Positions 7,982 through 16,940 of a stretch of DNA of 64,000 bases are shown piece after piece (the first letter of the stretch is position 1; each line of letters begins with the position of its first letter). A program made the translations under genes and the position numbers. Source of the DNA: Thalassorhabdus alkalitolerans (GTDB taxonomy: Bacteria; Bacillota; Bacilli; Bacillales; Marinococcaceae); NCBI RefSeq assembly GCF_042656585.1, contig NZ_JBHSPG010000023.1; one strand, given 5' to 3'. The notes beneath the pieces are model-generated. The model saw nothing but the letters and a program-made list of their open reading frames with translations. It was not told where the DNA came from and ran no database searches.

Positions 7982-9214
7982 ATGTTCGTAGCTAAAAAAA
8001 GTAATGGTTCTATCATTTCCTTGTTACATTCTTATCAAAGAGAAGAAGCCCAAAATGCCAGCTTGCTGTTTTGTCCTGCTTGCAGCAGTGAGGTTATTTT
8101 AAAAAAAGGGGCCAAACGCCAGTGGCATTTTGCTCATAAAATTTCTTCGTTATGCTCTTCTCAAAATGAACCTGAAACAGAAGAGCATCTTGCAGGAAAA
8201 CAACGCCTATATTATTGGCTGAAAAAGCAAGGTTTACCCGTATTTCTGGAACATACTCTCCCCGTTACAAAAAGACGAGCTGATCTTTATCTTCCCCTTG
8301 CCCCGCGTCCCGTAGCAATTGAATTCCAATCCGCTTCTATGACAGATGAGGAATGCTTAAACCGTACAAGGGATTATCTTAAAGAGGGAGTGTGGCCTGT
8401 TTGGATATTTTCCCTGCAGCGATTCAGGTCCCGGCACCCAATGAGCCTCGAAGGAATAACCTCTCTCTACTCTTTTGAATGGATCCCCTTAAGAGAAAGC
8501 GTCTCACTTTCTCATCGTTTTCTTATTTACTATTCCCCTGCTCAGCAACGCTTTCATTTTTTGTTCCCTCTTACTAGCCTTTCCTCACGCCGTACCTTTT
8601 ATCAGCAGACCTTACTTCATGAAACAGAACTTTCATTTTCCCATTTGTTTAATCCGCCCGTTCCAACAAAGCCCCCGACCGTGTTATTTCCTGCCTGGAT
8701 GAAAGTGAAAAAACAATGGAGATATGGTCGTAAGAATAATCGCGAAGGAATAGTCTATAACGAAGTGAATAAATTATTTGCTTCTCATTATAGAGACAGC
8801 AGCTTGTTTTCTGCGGAAGCGGGCTGGCCAATAGTAAACAAGGAGGAATTAATAACCAAACCTTTGTGGTGGCAGAGCTGGCTCCTTTTTTTTCTAAGTA
8901 CATGTGTAAAAGAAGGGAGGACGATAAAGGAAAAGACTCTTTGGCAGGAGTTCAATGGACGAATGGAGGAGAATGGATTTCAAAAACGAGTTCTGCCTTT
9001 ATTAACCGGACATGATGAATACTTATTTATCTACATTAGGTTTATAGAAAAAGCAGGGCTGGTAGAGGAGGTGGAAAAAGGGGTTTGGAAGCAGAAACGT
9101 TCTTTGTACCTTCCATCATCTCTGGATGAAGGATATTTTTTAGACGTAAAGATATCGAAAGCATTTTTTTCATTTTTCTCTTCTTTTGACGCCTGGCAGA
9201 AAAAGAATACATGA
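7982..9214 (+). CDS. coiA: Competence protein CoiA
   Basis: A 410-residue homologue of CoiA/YjbF, a nuclease-like factor required for recombination of transforming DNA. The N-terminus has a putative zinc module (CPAC at about 30-33, WHFAHK near 50, a third Cys at 57). A restriction-endonuclease-like core follows (RRADLYLP, AIEFQSASM near 110-125). I start at ATG 7982 because TTGGAGGTG lies 5 bases before it; longer open sequence upstream has no ribosome site and overlaps splA. In Bacillus the gene is under ComK; I saw no convincing ComK box here. mecA, which controls ComK, is nearby. Confidence 0.92.
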   Translation: MFVAKKSNGSIISLLHSYQREEAQNASLLFCPACSSEVILKKGAKRQWHFAHKISSLCSSQNEPETEEHLAGKQRLYYWLKKQGLPVFLEHTLPVTKRRADLYLPLAPRPVAIEFQSASMTDEECLNRTRDYLKEGVWPVWIFSLQRFRSRHPMSLEGITSLYSFEWIPLRESVSLSHRFLIYYSPAQQRFHFLFPLTSLSSRRTFYQQTLLHETELSFSHLFNPPVPTKPPTVLFPAWMKVKKQWRYGRKNNREGIVYNEVNKLFASHYRDSSLFSAEAGWPIVNKEELITKPLWWQSWLLFFLSTCVKEGRTIKEKTLWQEFNGRMEENGFQKRVLPLLTGHDEYLFIYIRFIEKAGLVEEVEKGVWKQKRSLYLPSSLDEGYFLDVKISKAFFSFFSSFDAWQKKNT

Positions 9215-9244
9215 AGAAGCTCCAGTAATTAGGAAGGATCCGAA

Positions 9245-9316
9245 ATGATGATTAAGTCATTTATCTTCATCTTTAACATAGCTTTCTTTTTTAAAGGGAA
9301 GGATTATAAGGAATAG
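9245..9316 (+). CDS. Possible 23-residue hydrophobic peptide
   Basis: GGAAGGATCC precedes two ATG codons at 9245 and 9248. The frame encodes MMIKSFIFIFNIAFFFKGKD plus three residues, one short hydrophobic helix with a basic tail. It lies between coiA and pepF. The size is so small that chance is a serious alternative. Confidence 0.25.
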   Translation: MMIKSFIFIFNIAFFFKGKDYKE

Positions 9317-9391
9317 CCATTTTTGCTGGAGAAACTTTTCATCATTCGTTAAAATTGGAAACAGAATATATATTACGTGGGAGGATGCTAA

Positions 9392-11218
9392 ATGAGTGAA
9401 GAGAAGAAGAACAATAGCTTACCGAAACGGGAAGATCTTCCAATTGAAACAACATGGAATTTAGAAGATATTTTTTCCACGGATGAAGAGTGGGAAAAAG
9501 AATTTAATCATATAAAAGAGTTGCTGCCTGATTTGCAAGAGTACAAAGGAAAAACGGGAGAATCTGCAGAACAGTTATACGGATTGTTAGTCCTTCAGGA
9601 TAAAATTGCTGAAAAGCTGGGACGTTTATATACATACGCTCATATGCGTAGCGATGAAGATACAGGGAATTCCTATTATCAAGGCCTAAACGAAAGAGCA
9701 TCAAGCCTTGCCTCCCAAGCAGGGCAGGCTATGGCTTTTATTGTCCCTGAAATTCTTAACGTACCCGAGGATAAAATCAATGATTTTCTTGAAGAGAAAA
9801 AGGAATTGCAGGTATACGCTCACGCACTGGATGAGATCAATAAAAACCGTCCTCACGTATTAAATGAGTCAGAAGAGTCTATTTTGGCTCAAGCGTCAGA
9901 AGTAACTTCCGCACCAGGGAACACCTTTGGCATGTTAAACAATGCTGATTTGAAATTCCCTTCCATTGAGGATGAAAACGGGGAAGAAACCCAGGTCACA
10001 CATGGGCGGCTTCTGACGTTTTATGAAAGTGAGAACCGCCGTGTAAGAAAAGACGCGTTTAAAGCTGTTTATGAGACGTATGGAAAGTATAAAAATACAT
10101 TTGCCAGCACGTTAAGCGGACAAGTAAAAAGAAATTTATTTTACGCTAACGTCCGTAATTATGAGTCTGCACGCCAGGCAGCGTTAAGTAATAATAACAT
10201 TCCAGAGGTCGTATATGACCAGCTGGTTGAAACAGTAAACGAACATCTCCATCTCCTTCACAGGTACGTAAGCCTTCGGAAGAAAGTGTTACAGCTTGAT
10301 GAGATACACAATTATGACTTATACACCCCGCTTGTAAAGGGAGTAGATATGAAAATCAGCTATGAAGAGGCAAAGGAGCATGTTGTAAACGGAGTTCAGC
10401 CTCTAGGGGAAGAGTATGTGAGCAAGATAAAAGAAGGCTTTGAAAACCGCTGGATTGATGTGTATGAAAACGAAGGGAAAAGAAGCGGAGCATATTCTTC
10501 CGGAGCGTATGGAACGATGCCTTATATTTTGATGAACTGGCAGGATAACGTAAATAACATGTTTACTCTTGCACATGAATTAGGACACTCTTTGCACAGC
10601 TATTACAGCAGGGAAAACCAGCCGTTCATTTACTCTGATTACACCATTTTTGTGGCCGAGGTCGCTTCTACATTAAATGAAGCCCTGCTTAATGATTACC
10701 TTCTGAAGACAATTGATGACAAGGATAAAAAGCTTTACTTGTTAAACCATTTCCTTGAAGGGTTCAGAGGCACAGTCTTTCGCCAGACTATGTTTGCTGA
10801 GTTTGAACAAATCATTCATGAGAAAGGGAAAAATGGTGAACCTCTTACCCCGGATTTGCTGAATGAGACTTATTATAAGTTAAACGAAAAGTATTTTGGA
10901 GAAGATATAACTTTGGATGAGGAAATAGGACTCGAATGGGCCAGAATCCCTCATTTCTATATGAATTTTTACGTGTATCAATATGCAACTGGCTATAGTG
11001 CAGCGACAGCTTTATCTAAACAAATTTTAGAAGAAGGAGAGCCAGCAGTAGAAAGGTATCTGGAATTTTTAAAATCGGGCAGCTCAGATTATCCTATTGA
11101 AGTATTGAAAAAAGCGGGAGTCGATATGACATCCTCTGAACCTATCAAAGAAGCGATGAGTGTGTTTGAGGACACATTGAATGAAATGGAAAAGCTTTTA
11201 GAGATGAAGGAAAAATAA
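9392..11218 (+). CDS. pepF: Oligoendopeptidase F
   Basis: A cytoplasmic M3-family zinc metallopeptidase of 608 residues that cleaves oligopeptides. The HEXXH motif is in LAHELGHSLHSYYS (about 395), and the third ligand region VAEVASTLNEALL follows about 25 residues later. The whole length matches PepF. In B. subtilis the gene (yjbG) also lies between coiA and spxH. The ribosome site GGGAGGATG precedes the ATG by 5 bases. The terminator is shared with a small convergent gene. Confidence 0.97.
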   Translation: MSEEKKNNSLPKREDLPIETTWNLEDIFSTDEEWEKEFNHIKELLPDLQEYKGKTGESAEQLYGLLVLQDKIAEKLGRLYTYAHMRSDEDTGNSYYQGLNERASSLASQAGQAMAFIVPEILNVPEDKINDFLEEKKELQVYAHALDEINKNRPHVLNESEESILAQASEVTSAPGNTFGMLNNADLKFPSIEDENGEETQVTHGRLLTFYESENRRVRKDAFKAVYETYGKYKNTFASTLSGQVKRNLFYANVRNYESARQAALSNNNIPEVVYDQLVETVNEHLHLLHRYVSLRKKVLQLDEIHNYDLYTPLVKGVDMKISYEEAKEHVVNGVQPLGEEYVSKIKEGFENRWIDVYENEGKRSGAYSSGAYGTMPYILMNWQDNVNNMFTLAHELGHSLHSYYSRENQPFIYSDYTIFVAEVASTLNEALLNDYLLKTIDDKDKKLYLLNHFLEGFRGTVFRQTMFAEFEQIIHEKGKNGEPLTPDLLNETYYKLNEKYFGEDITLDEEIGLEWARIPHFYMNFYVYQYATGYSAATALSKQILEEGEPAVERYLEFLKSGSSDYPIEVLKKAGVDMTSSEPIKEAMSVFEDTLNEMEKLLEMKEK

Positions 11219-11224
11219 GCCATG

Positions 11225-11255
11225 AAAAAAGGCACAGCCCGAGCTGTGCCTTTTT
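11225..11255. terminator. Bidirectional terminator, pepF / small membrane gene
   Basis: GGCACAGC/GCTGTGCC stem with A-runs on the left and T-runs on the right, so it can act on both strands. It overlaps the stop codon of the convergent gene. Confidence 0.85.
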
Positions 11256-11424
11256 ATGATATCCCCTTAAATTTATTGCGCTCATTTAAACAGTGAACGG
11301 TAAAAAGAATAGAAAAAAATAAAGCAAGGCTGCCTGCAGCAACAGGGATAAAATGCATTACCCCCAGTATAAATAAGAAAAAGCTCAATATAATTAGAAT
11401 GATTCCTACACCAAATGCCAGCAC
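11254..11424 (-). CDS. Small two-helix membrane protein, 56 residues
   Basis: On the minus strand a GTG at 11424 follows GGGGAGGACAAA. The frame is open for 56 codons and stops at 11254. Two hydrophobic segments (about 3-21 and 26-44) are separated by the HFIPVAAG turn, and the tail is basic (NERNKFK). It is convergent with pepF and uses the other side of its terminator. I do not recognise the family. Good composition, a ribosome site and a terminator support a real gene. Confidence 0.55.
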   Translation of the reverse strand: MLAFGVGIILIILSFFLFILGVMHFIPVAAGSLALFFSILFTVHCLNERNKFKGIS

Positions 11425-11718
11425 TTTGTCCTCCCCTTTGCCATGAAATTCATTCTTGAATATATGTCCATGACTGAAAGGCTATTCCTTTTTGAAAAGT
11501 GAAAAACGTTAGATTGCAAGATAAGGCATGTTGGTTTAATTGTTAATAAATTTTTCAGGTGGAACTTCTGTAGATTTCAGTGAAAAGCCACAGCTCAAGG
11601 TCATGCAGCAATGGGCTTTACATAAGGAAGCTGAAGCGCTGCCCGCGGAATAAAAGATACCGTAAATGGCAATATGAAGTAACATGCTGTAAGCAAATGT
11701 TGTACTTTGCCTCAGAGC
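11425..11718. other. Intergenic region with repeat fragment
   Basis: About 290 bases. The segment near 11629-11650 shares a 22-base block (two mismatches) with 21204-21225, a remnant of the dispersed repeat. Nothing else is recognisable. It also probably holds the promoter of the small membrane gene. Confidence 0.4.
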
Positions 11719-12636
11719 TTAAGAGGATAAATATTTCCAAAAGGTACCGTACTTTACTGGCACCCGCTCCACTTTTCGCTTCAACATCAATTTCTTCAAA
11801 CAGGATTCAGCCTCTTTGAGAGAAAGATCATAAACTACAGCAACTTCTTTGCTTGCGACGAATTGAAACTTTTCTAAGAAATCCTCCAGAGGAAGTTTGT
11901 CTGCCCTTTTGGGCGTAAAGCCCAGCATTTCAGTGAGAATATCAACATATACTTCGTATGGATAGGAGCCAGGTACCTTCAGGCCGGCTTCTTCAATTTT
12001 TTCATTAAAGAATACAAAGGTGGGAGCACGGTCTACTTCCATTTCTCTTGTCGTTTTAATATCGCACTGAAGCGCCTTGATGGCACAGGTTGAATGAAAG
12101 TCAGATTGAAAGCTGTTTTCGTCCAGTCCTGTTGCTCTGGCGATCTCATAAAGAACCTTTTCGTCAGCCACATTTTGTTTTTCGAGAAAAAGTTTTTCCC
12201 TCAGTTTACGACTAAAAGTGGCAGCTTTTGCTCTTCCTTGCATCTCGGCAGCTTTAATGGCAAGTGAAGGGACATAAGAAGAGACAAGAGGGTTTTCCAG
12301 CCAGACATCCCCATCACAGGACATCCCTGTTCTTGCTGCCGTTTCTTCAAACCTTAACGCTAAATTCTTAGGGTTTTTCTTATGTTTGGAATCATAAGAA
12401 TCCCGCGACTCGAGCTGACTTGCAATGAAAAAACGAATAGAAAAATAACTGCCGAATTCAATGATGAATTTCTTTAGAGTGGGTTCAAAGGCCCAACATT
12501 CTGGACAAAGAGGGTCTGTAAAGACATATAATTCTATTTTCTTTTTTGGAGTTCTCAGTGCTTCAGCTTCTTCGGCAGAAATTCCGCATATGCCAAGCCA
12601 GTCATCACATTGAACCTTTTTCTCCTCTTTTTTCAA
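11719..12636 (-). CDS. spxH: SpxH, ClpXP adaptor for Spx (DsbA-like)
   Basis: The 305-residue protein has the thioredoxin/DsbA-like fold of YjbH, with the FTDPLCPECWAFEP segment (C44-P-E-C47). N-terminal cysteines at 10 and 17 may bind zinc. It delivers Spx to ClpXP, so it is the regulatory partner of spx at 3118. The start is TTG at 12636, preceded by AAAGGAGTG. It lies 20 bases after yjbI, the same two-gene operon as in B. subtilis (yjbIH). The N-terminus differs from the His-rich one I recall for B. subtilis. Confidence 0.93.
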   Translation of the reverse strand: MKKEEKKVQCDDWLGICGISAEEAEALRTPKKKIELYVFTDPLCPECWAFEPTLKKFIIEFGSYFSIRFFIASQLESRDSYDSKHKKNPKNLALRFEETAARTGMSCDGDVWLENPLVSSYVPSLAIKAAEMQGRAKAATFSRKLREKLFLEKQNVADEKVLYEIARATGLDENSFQSDFHSTCAIKALQCDIKTTREMEVDRAPTFVFFNEKIEEAGLKVPGSYPYEVYVDILTEMLGFTPKRADKLPLEDFLEKFQFVASKEVAVVYDLSLKEAESCLKKLMLKRKVERVPVKYGTFWKYLSS

Positions 12637-12656
12637 TGGTCCACACTCCTTTCTGT

Positions 12657-13040
12657 CTATTCTTCAGGTGTATTGACCATATGGTGTGCAGTAAAAGTTA
12701 ATCGATCAAAAATGTGTTCACGCAACGGGCCTTCCAAACCAACTTCATCCATAGCCAATTTCATGCAGGAAAGCCATGCCGAGGCACGAGAGGGTGTGAT
12801 AGGAAATGGCATGTGCCTTGCCCGCAGCCTTGGATGTCCATGCTCTTCGGTGTATAAAGGCGGCCCGCCAAGAAACTGGGTTAAAAATTGTTTTTGTTTT
12901 CTGGCTGTTTCTGTTAAGTCCTCAGGAAAGATAGGTGACAGCTCAGGGTGATTCTTCACATGTATATAAAAAGTATCAACAAGGCGGCTTAATGTTTCTT
13001 GGCCGCCGATTCCTTCAAATGGGCTTTGTTCTTCTTTCAT
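12657..13040 (-). CDS. yjbI: Truncated haemoglobin, YjbI type
   Basis: A group II truncated globin of 127 residues. Visible features are YEGIGG-like FEGIGGQETLSRLVDTFY at the N-terminus, FLGGPPLYTEEHGHPRLRARH around the proximal histidine, and FTAHHMVN near the C-terminus. The family binds oxygen; in B. subtilis it is linked to protection of YjbH. I place the start at the ATG at 13040 (MKEEQSPF), since AAGGAGAAAACC lies directly before it; the upstream ATG at 13085 has no good site. It leads the yjbI-spxH operon. Confidence 0.92.
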   Translation of the reverse strand: MKEEQSPFEGIGGQETLSRLVDTFYIHVKNHPELSPIFPEDLTETARKQKQFLTQFLGGPPLYTEEHGHPRLRARHMPFPITPSRASAWLSCMKLAMDEVGLEGPLREHIFDRLTFTAHHMVNTPEE

Positions 13041-13291
13041 AGGTTTTCTCCTTTTACGGTTTCCATACTTGTTGTTCTTCCACAATCGTTCTCACTTAAG
13101 ATAGCGGGAAGGAATATAGATTGCAAGAAAAAAGCTCTGTAAAAATAAACGATTAGATTGAAAGGAATATGAAAAATGACAAATCATTTACAATTTTATT
13201 GTAGCAATGCATCTTTATATCAGCAAATATAACGAACTTGTGCTGTACGGTTAAAATGACGGTCTGAACGAGAGGGAAGAAAAGGAGGAAG

Positions 13292-13328
13292 ACAAAAAAG
13301 CAGATCCAGTTACAAGCTGGACCTGCTT
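13292..13328 (-). terminator. Terminator of the lytic transglycosylase gene
   Basis: On the minus strand an 11-base stem (13317-13327 with 13299-13309, one mismatch) is followed by six T. Confidence 0.85.
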
Positions 13329-13342
13329 ACATATCATTTTTA

Positions 13343-14038
13343 TTAAGCTAACGAGTGAAAGGTGTTCATAACTTTAGGCACGTATGCCTGCGTTTCTTTA
13401 AAAGGAGGAATGCCATTATAGCGGTCTACATTCCCCGGACCTGCATTATAAGCTGCAAGTGCCAGCCGGGTATTGCCATTATAGCGGTTTAGCATATCTT
13501 TTAAATACCTTGCACCCCCGTCAATATTTTGTTTAGGGTCATATGGATCATTTACTTTCAGCCACTTTGCTGTGCCCGGCATTAACTGCATTAAACCCTG
13601 TGCTCCTGCATGACTTTTGGCGTTAGGATTGAAGTTTGATTCATGCTTTATAACTGAATAAATTAGGCGGGGATCCAGATTATAACGTTCGGCAGCCTCT
13701 TCAATTAATTGATTATAGTTTGAAGAAGCAGAGAGTGATTTCTTCTCTGAAGATGACGAGCCCTGAGAAATCTCTGCAGGTGGTGAAGTTTTACTTTTTG
13801 ATGCAAGCTTCATTGCAGCTTCATGAAAACGCTCAGCTGCGGCAGGTGTTAAAAACAGCGAACGGTCAGCTAACCCTTCCTTTACAGAGCTGGCTTCTGA
13901 AAACGAAGAAGGTATTGCTTCTGTCAGGTTTTGTAAGTGGGCGTCAAATGATGAATGAAAAGCTGGGTCTTTTATTGACTTCTGACGGCCGGCTGATCCA
14001 TCAAAAAACAAGGAACCTGATATAAATGAAATATTCAT
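13343..14038 (-). CDS. yjbJ: Lytic transglycosylase, YjbJ type
   Basis: A 231-residue protein with a C-terminal SLT domain (about 120-228) that cleaves peptidoglycan. The catalytic Glu lies in VIKHESNFNPNAKS, followed by GAQGLMQLMPGTAKWL and LALAAYNAGPGNVDRYNGIP. The N-terminal 110 residues are low in complexity and lack a standard signal peptide, as in YjbJ relatives, so export is uncertain. I chose ATG 14038 because GAGGTG lies 6 bases upstream; a GTG at 14047 overlaps that ribosome site. Confidence 0.9.
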   Translation of the reverse strand: MNISFISGSLFFDGSAGRQKSIKDPAFHSSFDAHLQNLTEAIPSSFSEASSVKEGLADRSLFLTPAAAERFHEAAMKLASKSKTSPPAEISQGSSSSEKKSLSASSNYNQLIEEAAERYNLDPRLIYSVIKHESNFNPNAKSHAGAQGLMQLMPGTAKWLKVNDPYDPKQNIDGGARYLKDMLNRYNGNTRLALAAYNAGPGNVDRYNGIPPFKETQAYVPKVMNTFHSLA

Positions 14039-14126
14039 TACTTTCACCTCGTTAAAGTATACATAAGAGCAAATGGATGGTAAGGAACTTCGAAAAGGAT
14101 TAGGAGAAATGAACCTAAATGAAAAG

Positions 14127-14726
14127 CTACTCCGTTTTCTTTGTTAATTCGCTTTTTCTATTAAAAAACCTTTGTATTTTGTTTGGTGTTTCCCTTTTAG
14201 GGATGTCATATTTATCTAAGATGGACATCAGTACCTTGTCGACATGGTCTCTACTCTTTCCTTCAAATTCCAGTTCATAATCTTCCTTATCCAAATAAGT
14301 GCTGTGGTCAAATACAAGCTCTCCCTTTTGATAAGGAAGCTCTAGACGGTATGTAGTCAGTGTACCTAGGTTGTTTACTTTTTTTATATCGGTTAAGGAA
14401 AGAGAAATTTTTAATTGTTTTTCAACTTCTCCCTTAGGGATATGTCCCGTTTGTATTGCTCTTTCTGCTTCTTTTTCGGTTAACAGCTGATTTGTTTCCA
14501 GAAGCTCATCTTTGTGGGGTTCTTTCAGAGTCAACATCCATTGATTGTTCTTCTCCCTGATGCGAAGAGCCGCTTTTTTCCCTTTTATTTGAAAATCTTC
14601 TGTGTCAAAATAGGTGTTGCGTTGACGTGTGAATTGATCATAAGAAAGGTTCCATTCCTTCATGATGCGTTCAAACTCATCTTTGGTAACCAGATTCTTT
14701 CCTTCAATTTCAATATCTTGACCCAT
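14127..14726 (-). CDS. yjbK: CYTH-domain protein, YjbK type
   Basis: The 199-residue protein has the triphosphate tunnel fold: the EIEGK start (ExExK-like), RQRNTYFDTEDF, ALRIREKNNQWMLTLK and ELEFEGKSRDHVDKVL. CYTH proteins hydrolyse inorganic triphosphate or thiamine triphosphate; the substrate here is unknown. The position next to yjbL-relQ on the opposite strand is conserved in Bacillus. The ribosome site AAAGGAGAG lies 6 bases before the ATG. Confidence 0.9.
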   Translation of the reverse strand: MGQDIEIEGKNLVTKDEFERIMKEWNLSYDQFTRQRNTYFDTEDFQIKGKKAALRIREKNNQWMLTLKEPHKDELLETNQLLTEKEAERAIQTGHIPKGEVEKQLKISLSLTDIKKVNNLGTLTTYRLELPYQKGELVFDHSTYLDKEDYELEFEGKSRDHVDKVLMSILDKYDIPKRETPNKIQRFFNRKSELTKKTE

Positions 14727-14913
14727 AGTTTCTCTCCTTTTATTTATGGTAAAAAATCATTTATTGAATATAAGATAACATGTCTTCAGTATGGGGCAAA
14801 AAAGAGGGAGGCTCAATAGAAGCTGTTCTTTAAAGCGCTGCCTCCGACTGAATCTTGTTGAATGATACTGGCTTGTGACAGCCTTCTGTTAGAGTTGAAA
14901 AGGCGTGGTGTGG

Positions 14914-14919
14914 TAAAAT
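14914..14919 (+). promoter_or_regulatory. Candidate extended -10 for yjbL-relQ-nadK-rluD-like operon
   Basis: TGGTAAAAT (TG-N-TAAAAT) is an extended -10 element 68 bases before yjbL. No good -35 is visible, so this is tentative. Confidence 0.35.
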
Positions 14920-14987
14920 AGAAAGGGAATACAGGATTGTTCAGGCTTAGCCCTGCACTATTGATAGAAATATAATGAGGTGAAACC

Positions 14988-15374
14988 ATGCAGCAGCACG
15001 TACTTACCATTACGCAAGTGAAAATTAAAGAAAATGAACTATTACTTACTCCTATAGAAGATTGGCCAAAGGATGAGTGGTTGAAACTGAAAGACGGAGA
15101 AAGAATGCTTGCAGACTCTGATGCCTTGGCTTTGGTATATATATTGGAGCTTGACGGTCAGTTTGTCCAGCTTCGTTTTCCAAAGCATACGTGGCCCCAA
15201 TTACATGAAGGCTATCAAAAAGAACTTCCAGCTGTTTTAGATGGACCAGAAAATATAACACTGGGAAAGTTCAAAGAAGAATTGGAATATCTTCTTGATA
15301 ACATCGAAGGTAACGGGAACTACGGAGAGGATATGGTGGCGGCCTTTGAAAACGCCTTTCAATTAAATAAGTAA
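14988..15374 (+). CDS. yjbL: UPF0738 protein, YjbL type
   Basis: The 128-residue acidic protein has no known activity. It resembles YjbL (UPF0738) of Bacillus, with the ALVYILELDGQFVQLRFPKHTWP core at 44-66. The gene lies 18 bases before relQ and is probably cotranscribed with it, as in B. subtilis. The ribosome site TGAGGTGAAACC lies before the ATG. Confidence 0.8.
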   Translation: MQQHVLTITQVKIKENELLLTPIEDWPKDEWLKLKDGERMLADSDALALVYILELDGQFVQLRFPKHTWPQLHEGYQKELPAVLDGPENITLGKFKEELEYLLDNIEGNGNYGEDMVAAFENAFQLNK

Positions 15375-15392
15375 GAAGAAGCAGGTGGTCAT

Positions 15393-16013
15393 ATGAGCAA
15401 CTGGGAAGTCTTTTTGTCTCCTTATAAGCAGGCTGTGGAAGAGCTTAAAGTAAAGCTAAAAGGTTTGAGAGAACAGTATCAAAGGTCTTCTCAGCACACG
15501 CCTATAGAATTTGTTACTGCGCGGGTGAAGCCAATCACCAGTATCCTTGATAAAGCAAAAAGAAAAAATATGTCTCTGGATCGCCTGGAAGAAATGCAGG
15601 ATATCGCCGGTGTAAGAATTGTCTGCCAGTTCGTTACCGATATTGATACGATTGTGGCGCTTGTTCATGCACGAAAGGATTTTAAAGTAATTGAAGAAAG
15701 AGATTATATTAAAGAAAAGAAAGAAAGCGGGTATCGCTCGTATCACATGGTGGTAAACTACTCTGTCCATACCATTGAAGGACAAAAGGATGTTATGGTG
15801 GAAATTCAAGTGAGAACGATGGCTATGAATTTCTGGGCCACCATAGAGCATTCCTTAAATTACAAATACAGCGGGGAGATCCCTGAAGACATTAAGAGAC
15901 GTCTTCAGCGAGCGGCCGAAGCAGCTTTCCAGCTCGATGAAGAGATGTCCAAAATTCAGGGGGAAGTCCGGGAAGCTCAGCAAATATTATCTCAACAGCG
16001 CGGGTCTACATAA
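15393..16013 (+). CDS. relQ: Small (p)ppGpp synthetase RelQ
   Basis: A 206-residue small alarmone synthetase that transfers pyrophosphate from ATP to GDP or GTP. It has the synthetase domain only: PIEFVTARVKPITSILDKA, DIAGVRIVCQF, GYRSYHMVVNY and EIQVRTMAMNFWATIEHSLNYKYSG. The hydrolase and C-terminal regulatory domains of RelA/SpoT are absent, as expected for RelQ. In B. subtilis (yjbM) this gene lies in the same operon with yjbL and nadK. The ribosome site GCAGGTGG precedes the ATG. Confidence 0.95.
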   Translation: MSNWEVFLSPYKQAVEELKVKLKGLREQYQRSSQHTPIEFVTARVKPITSILDKAKRKNMSLDRLEEMQDIAGVRIVCQFVTDIDTIVALVHARKDFKVIEERDYIKEKKESGYRSYHMVVNYSVHTIEGQKDVMVEIQVRTMAMNFWATIEHSLNYKYSGEIPEDIKRRLQRAAEAAFQLDEEMSKIQGEVREAQQILSQQRGST

Positions 16014-16126
16014 TTTAAATTCACCATACAAATATCAGCACAGGATATAAAGGACTAATAGAAACCAAAGATAAAACACCAGGATCCAGTTTCTGGTTTA
16101 TTAATGAAGGACAGGGGACGGGTAAC

Positions 16127-16921
16127 ATGAGATACACGGTAACCTCCAGGGGGGATGAAACATCAAACGCCCTCCAGCAAAGAGTAAAAAGTTATTTGAA
16201 TGATTTTGGCCTTGAATACGATGAAGAGAATCCGGAAATTGTTATTTCTGTTGGGGGTGATGGAACCCTTCTTCATGCTTTTCATCACTATAAAGATAAG
16301 CTGGATGACATGTGTTTTGTGGGAGTCCATACCGGCCATTTAGGATTTTACGCTGACTGGAAGCCGGAGGAAGTGGAAAAGCTTGTCATCCATATTGCAA
16401 AGACTCCGTTTCAGATTGTGGAATACCCTTTGCTTGAGGTTGTTGTGAGACATTATAATCAACCCCAATCTGACCGCTATCTTGCGATTAATGAATGTAC
16501 AGTCCAAACCATGGAAGGGTCTTTAGTATGCGACGTGGATATTAAAGGGGAAAATTTTGAAACCTTTCGCGGAGATGGCCTTTGTATTTCAACTCCATCC
16601 GGAAGCACAGCCTATAATAAAGCACTAGGAGGAGCGATCTTGCATCCTTCTCTTGCTTCGATGCAAGTAGCAGAGATGGCGTCGATCAATAACCGGGTAT
16701 ACCGGACAGTAGGCTCTCCCCTGGTACTGCCGCAGCACCATACCTGCTTGTTACGACCATTAAACGATGTAGATTTGCAGCTGACAATTGATCATACAAC
16801 CTTAGTAGACAATAAAGTCAAATCCATTCAATGCCGGGTAGCTGAAGAGAAAGTTCGCTTTGCTCGTTTCAGGCCATTTCCTTTCTGGAAAAGAGTAAAG
16901 GAATCATTCATTGGCGACTAA
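16127..16921 (+). CDS. nadK: NAD kinase
   Basis: A 264-residue NAD+ kinase that makes NADP+. The GGDGTLLHAFH phosphate loop (residues 44-54), the NECTVQT motif, and the SGSTAYNKALGGA diphosphate-binding loop are all present. It matches the NadF/PpnKA type of Bacillus in length. It follows relQ by 113 bases and precedes the pseudouridine synthase by 19 bases. Confidence 0.96.
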   Translation: MRYTVTSRGDETSNALQQRVKSYLNDFGLEYDEENPEIVISVGGDGTLLHAFHHYKDKLDDMCFVGVHTGHLGFYADWKPEEVEKLVIHIAKTPFQIVEYPLLEVVVRHYNQPQSDRYLAINECTVQTMEGSLVCDVDIKGENFETFRGDGLCISTPSGSTAYNKALGGAILHPSLASMQVAEMASINNRVYRTVGSPLVLPQHHTCLLRPLNDVDLQLTIDHTTLVDNKVKSIQCRVAEEKVRFARFRPFPFWKRVKESFIGD

Positions 16922-16940
16922 CGTAAAAGTGGTGATGTAA

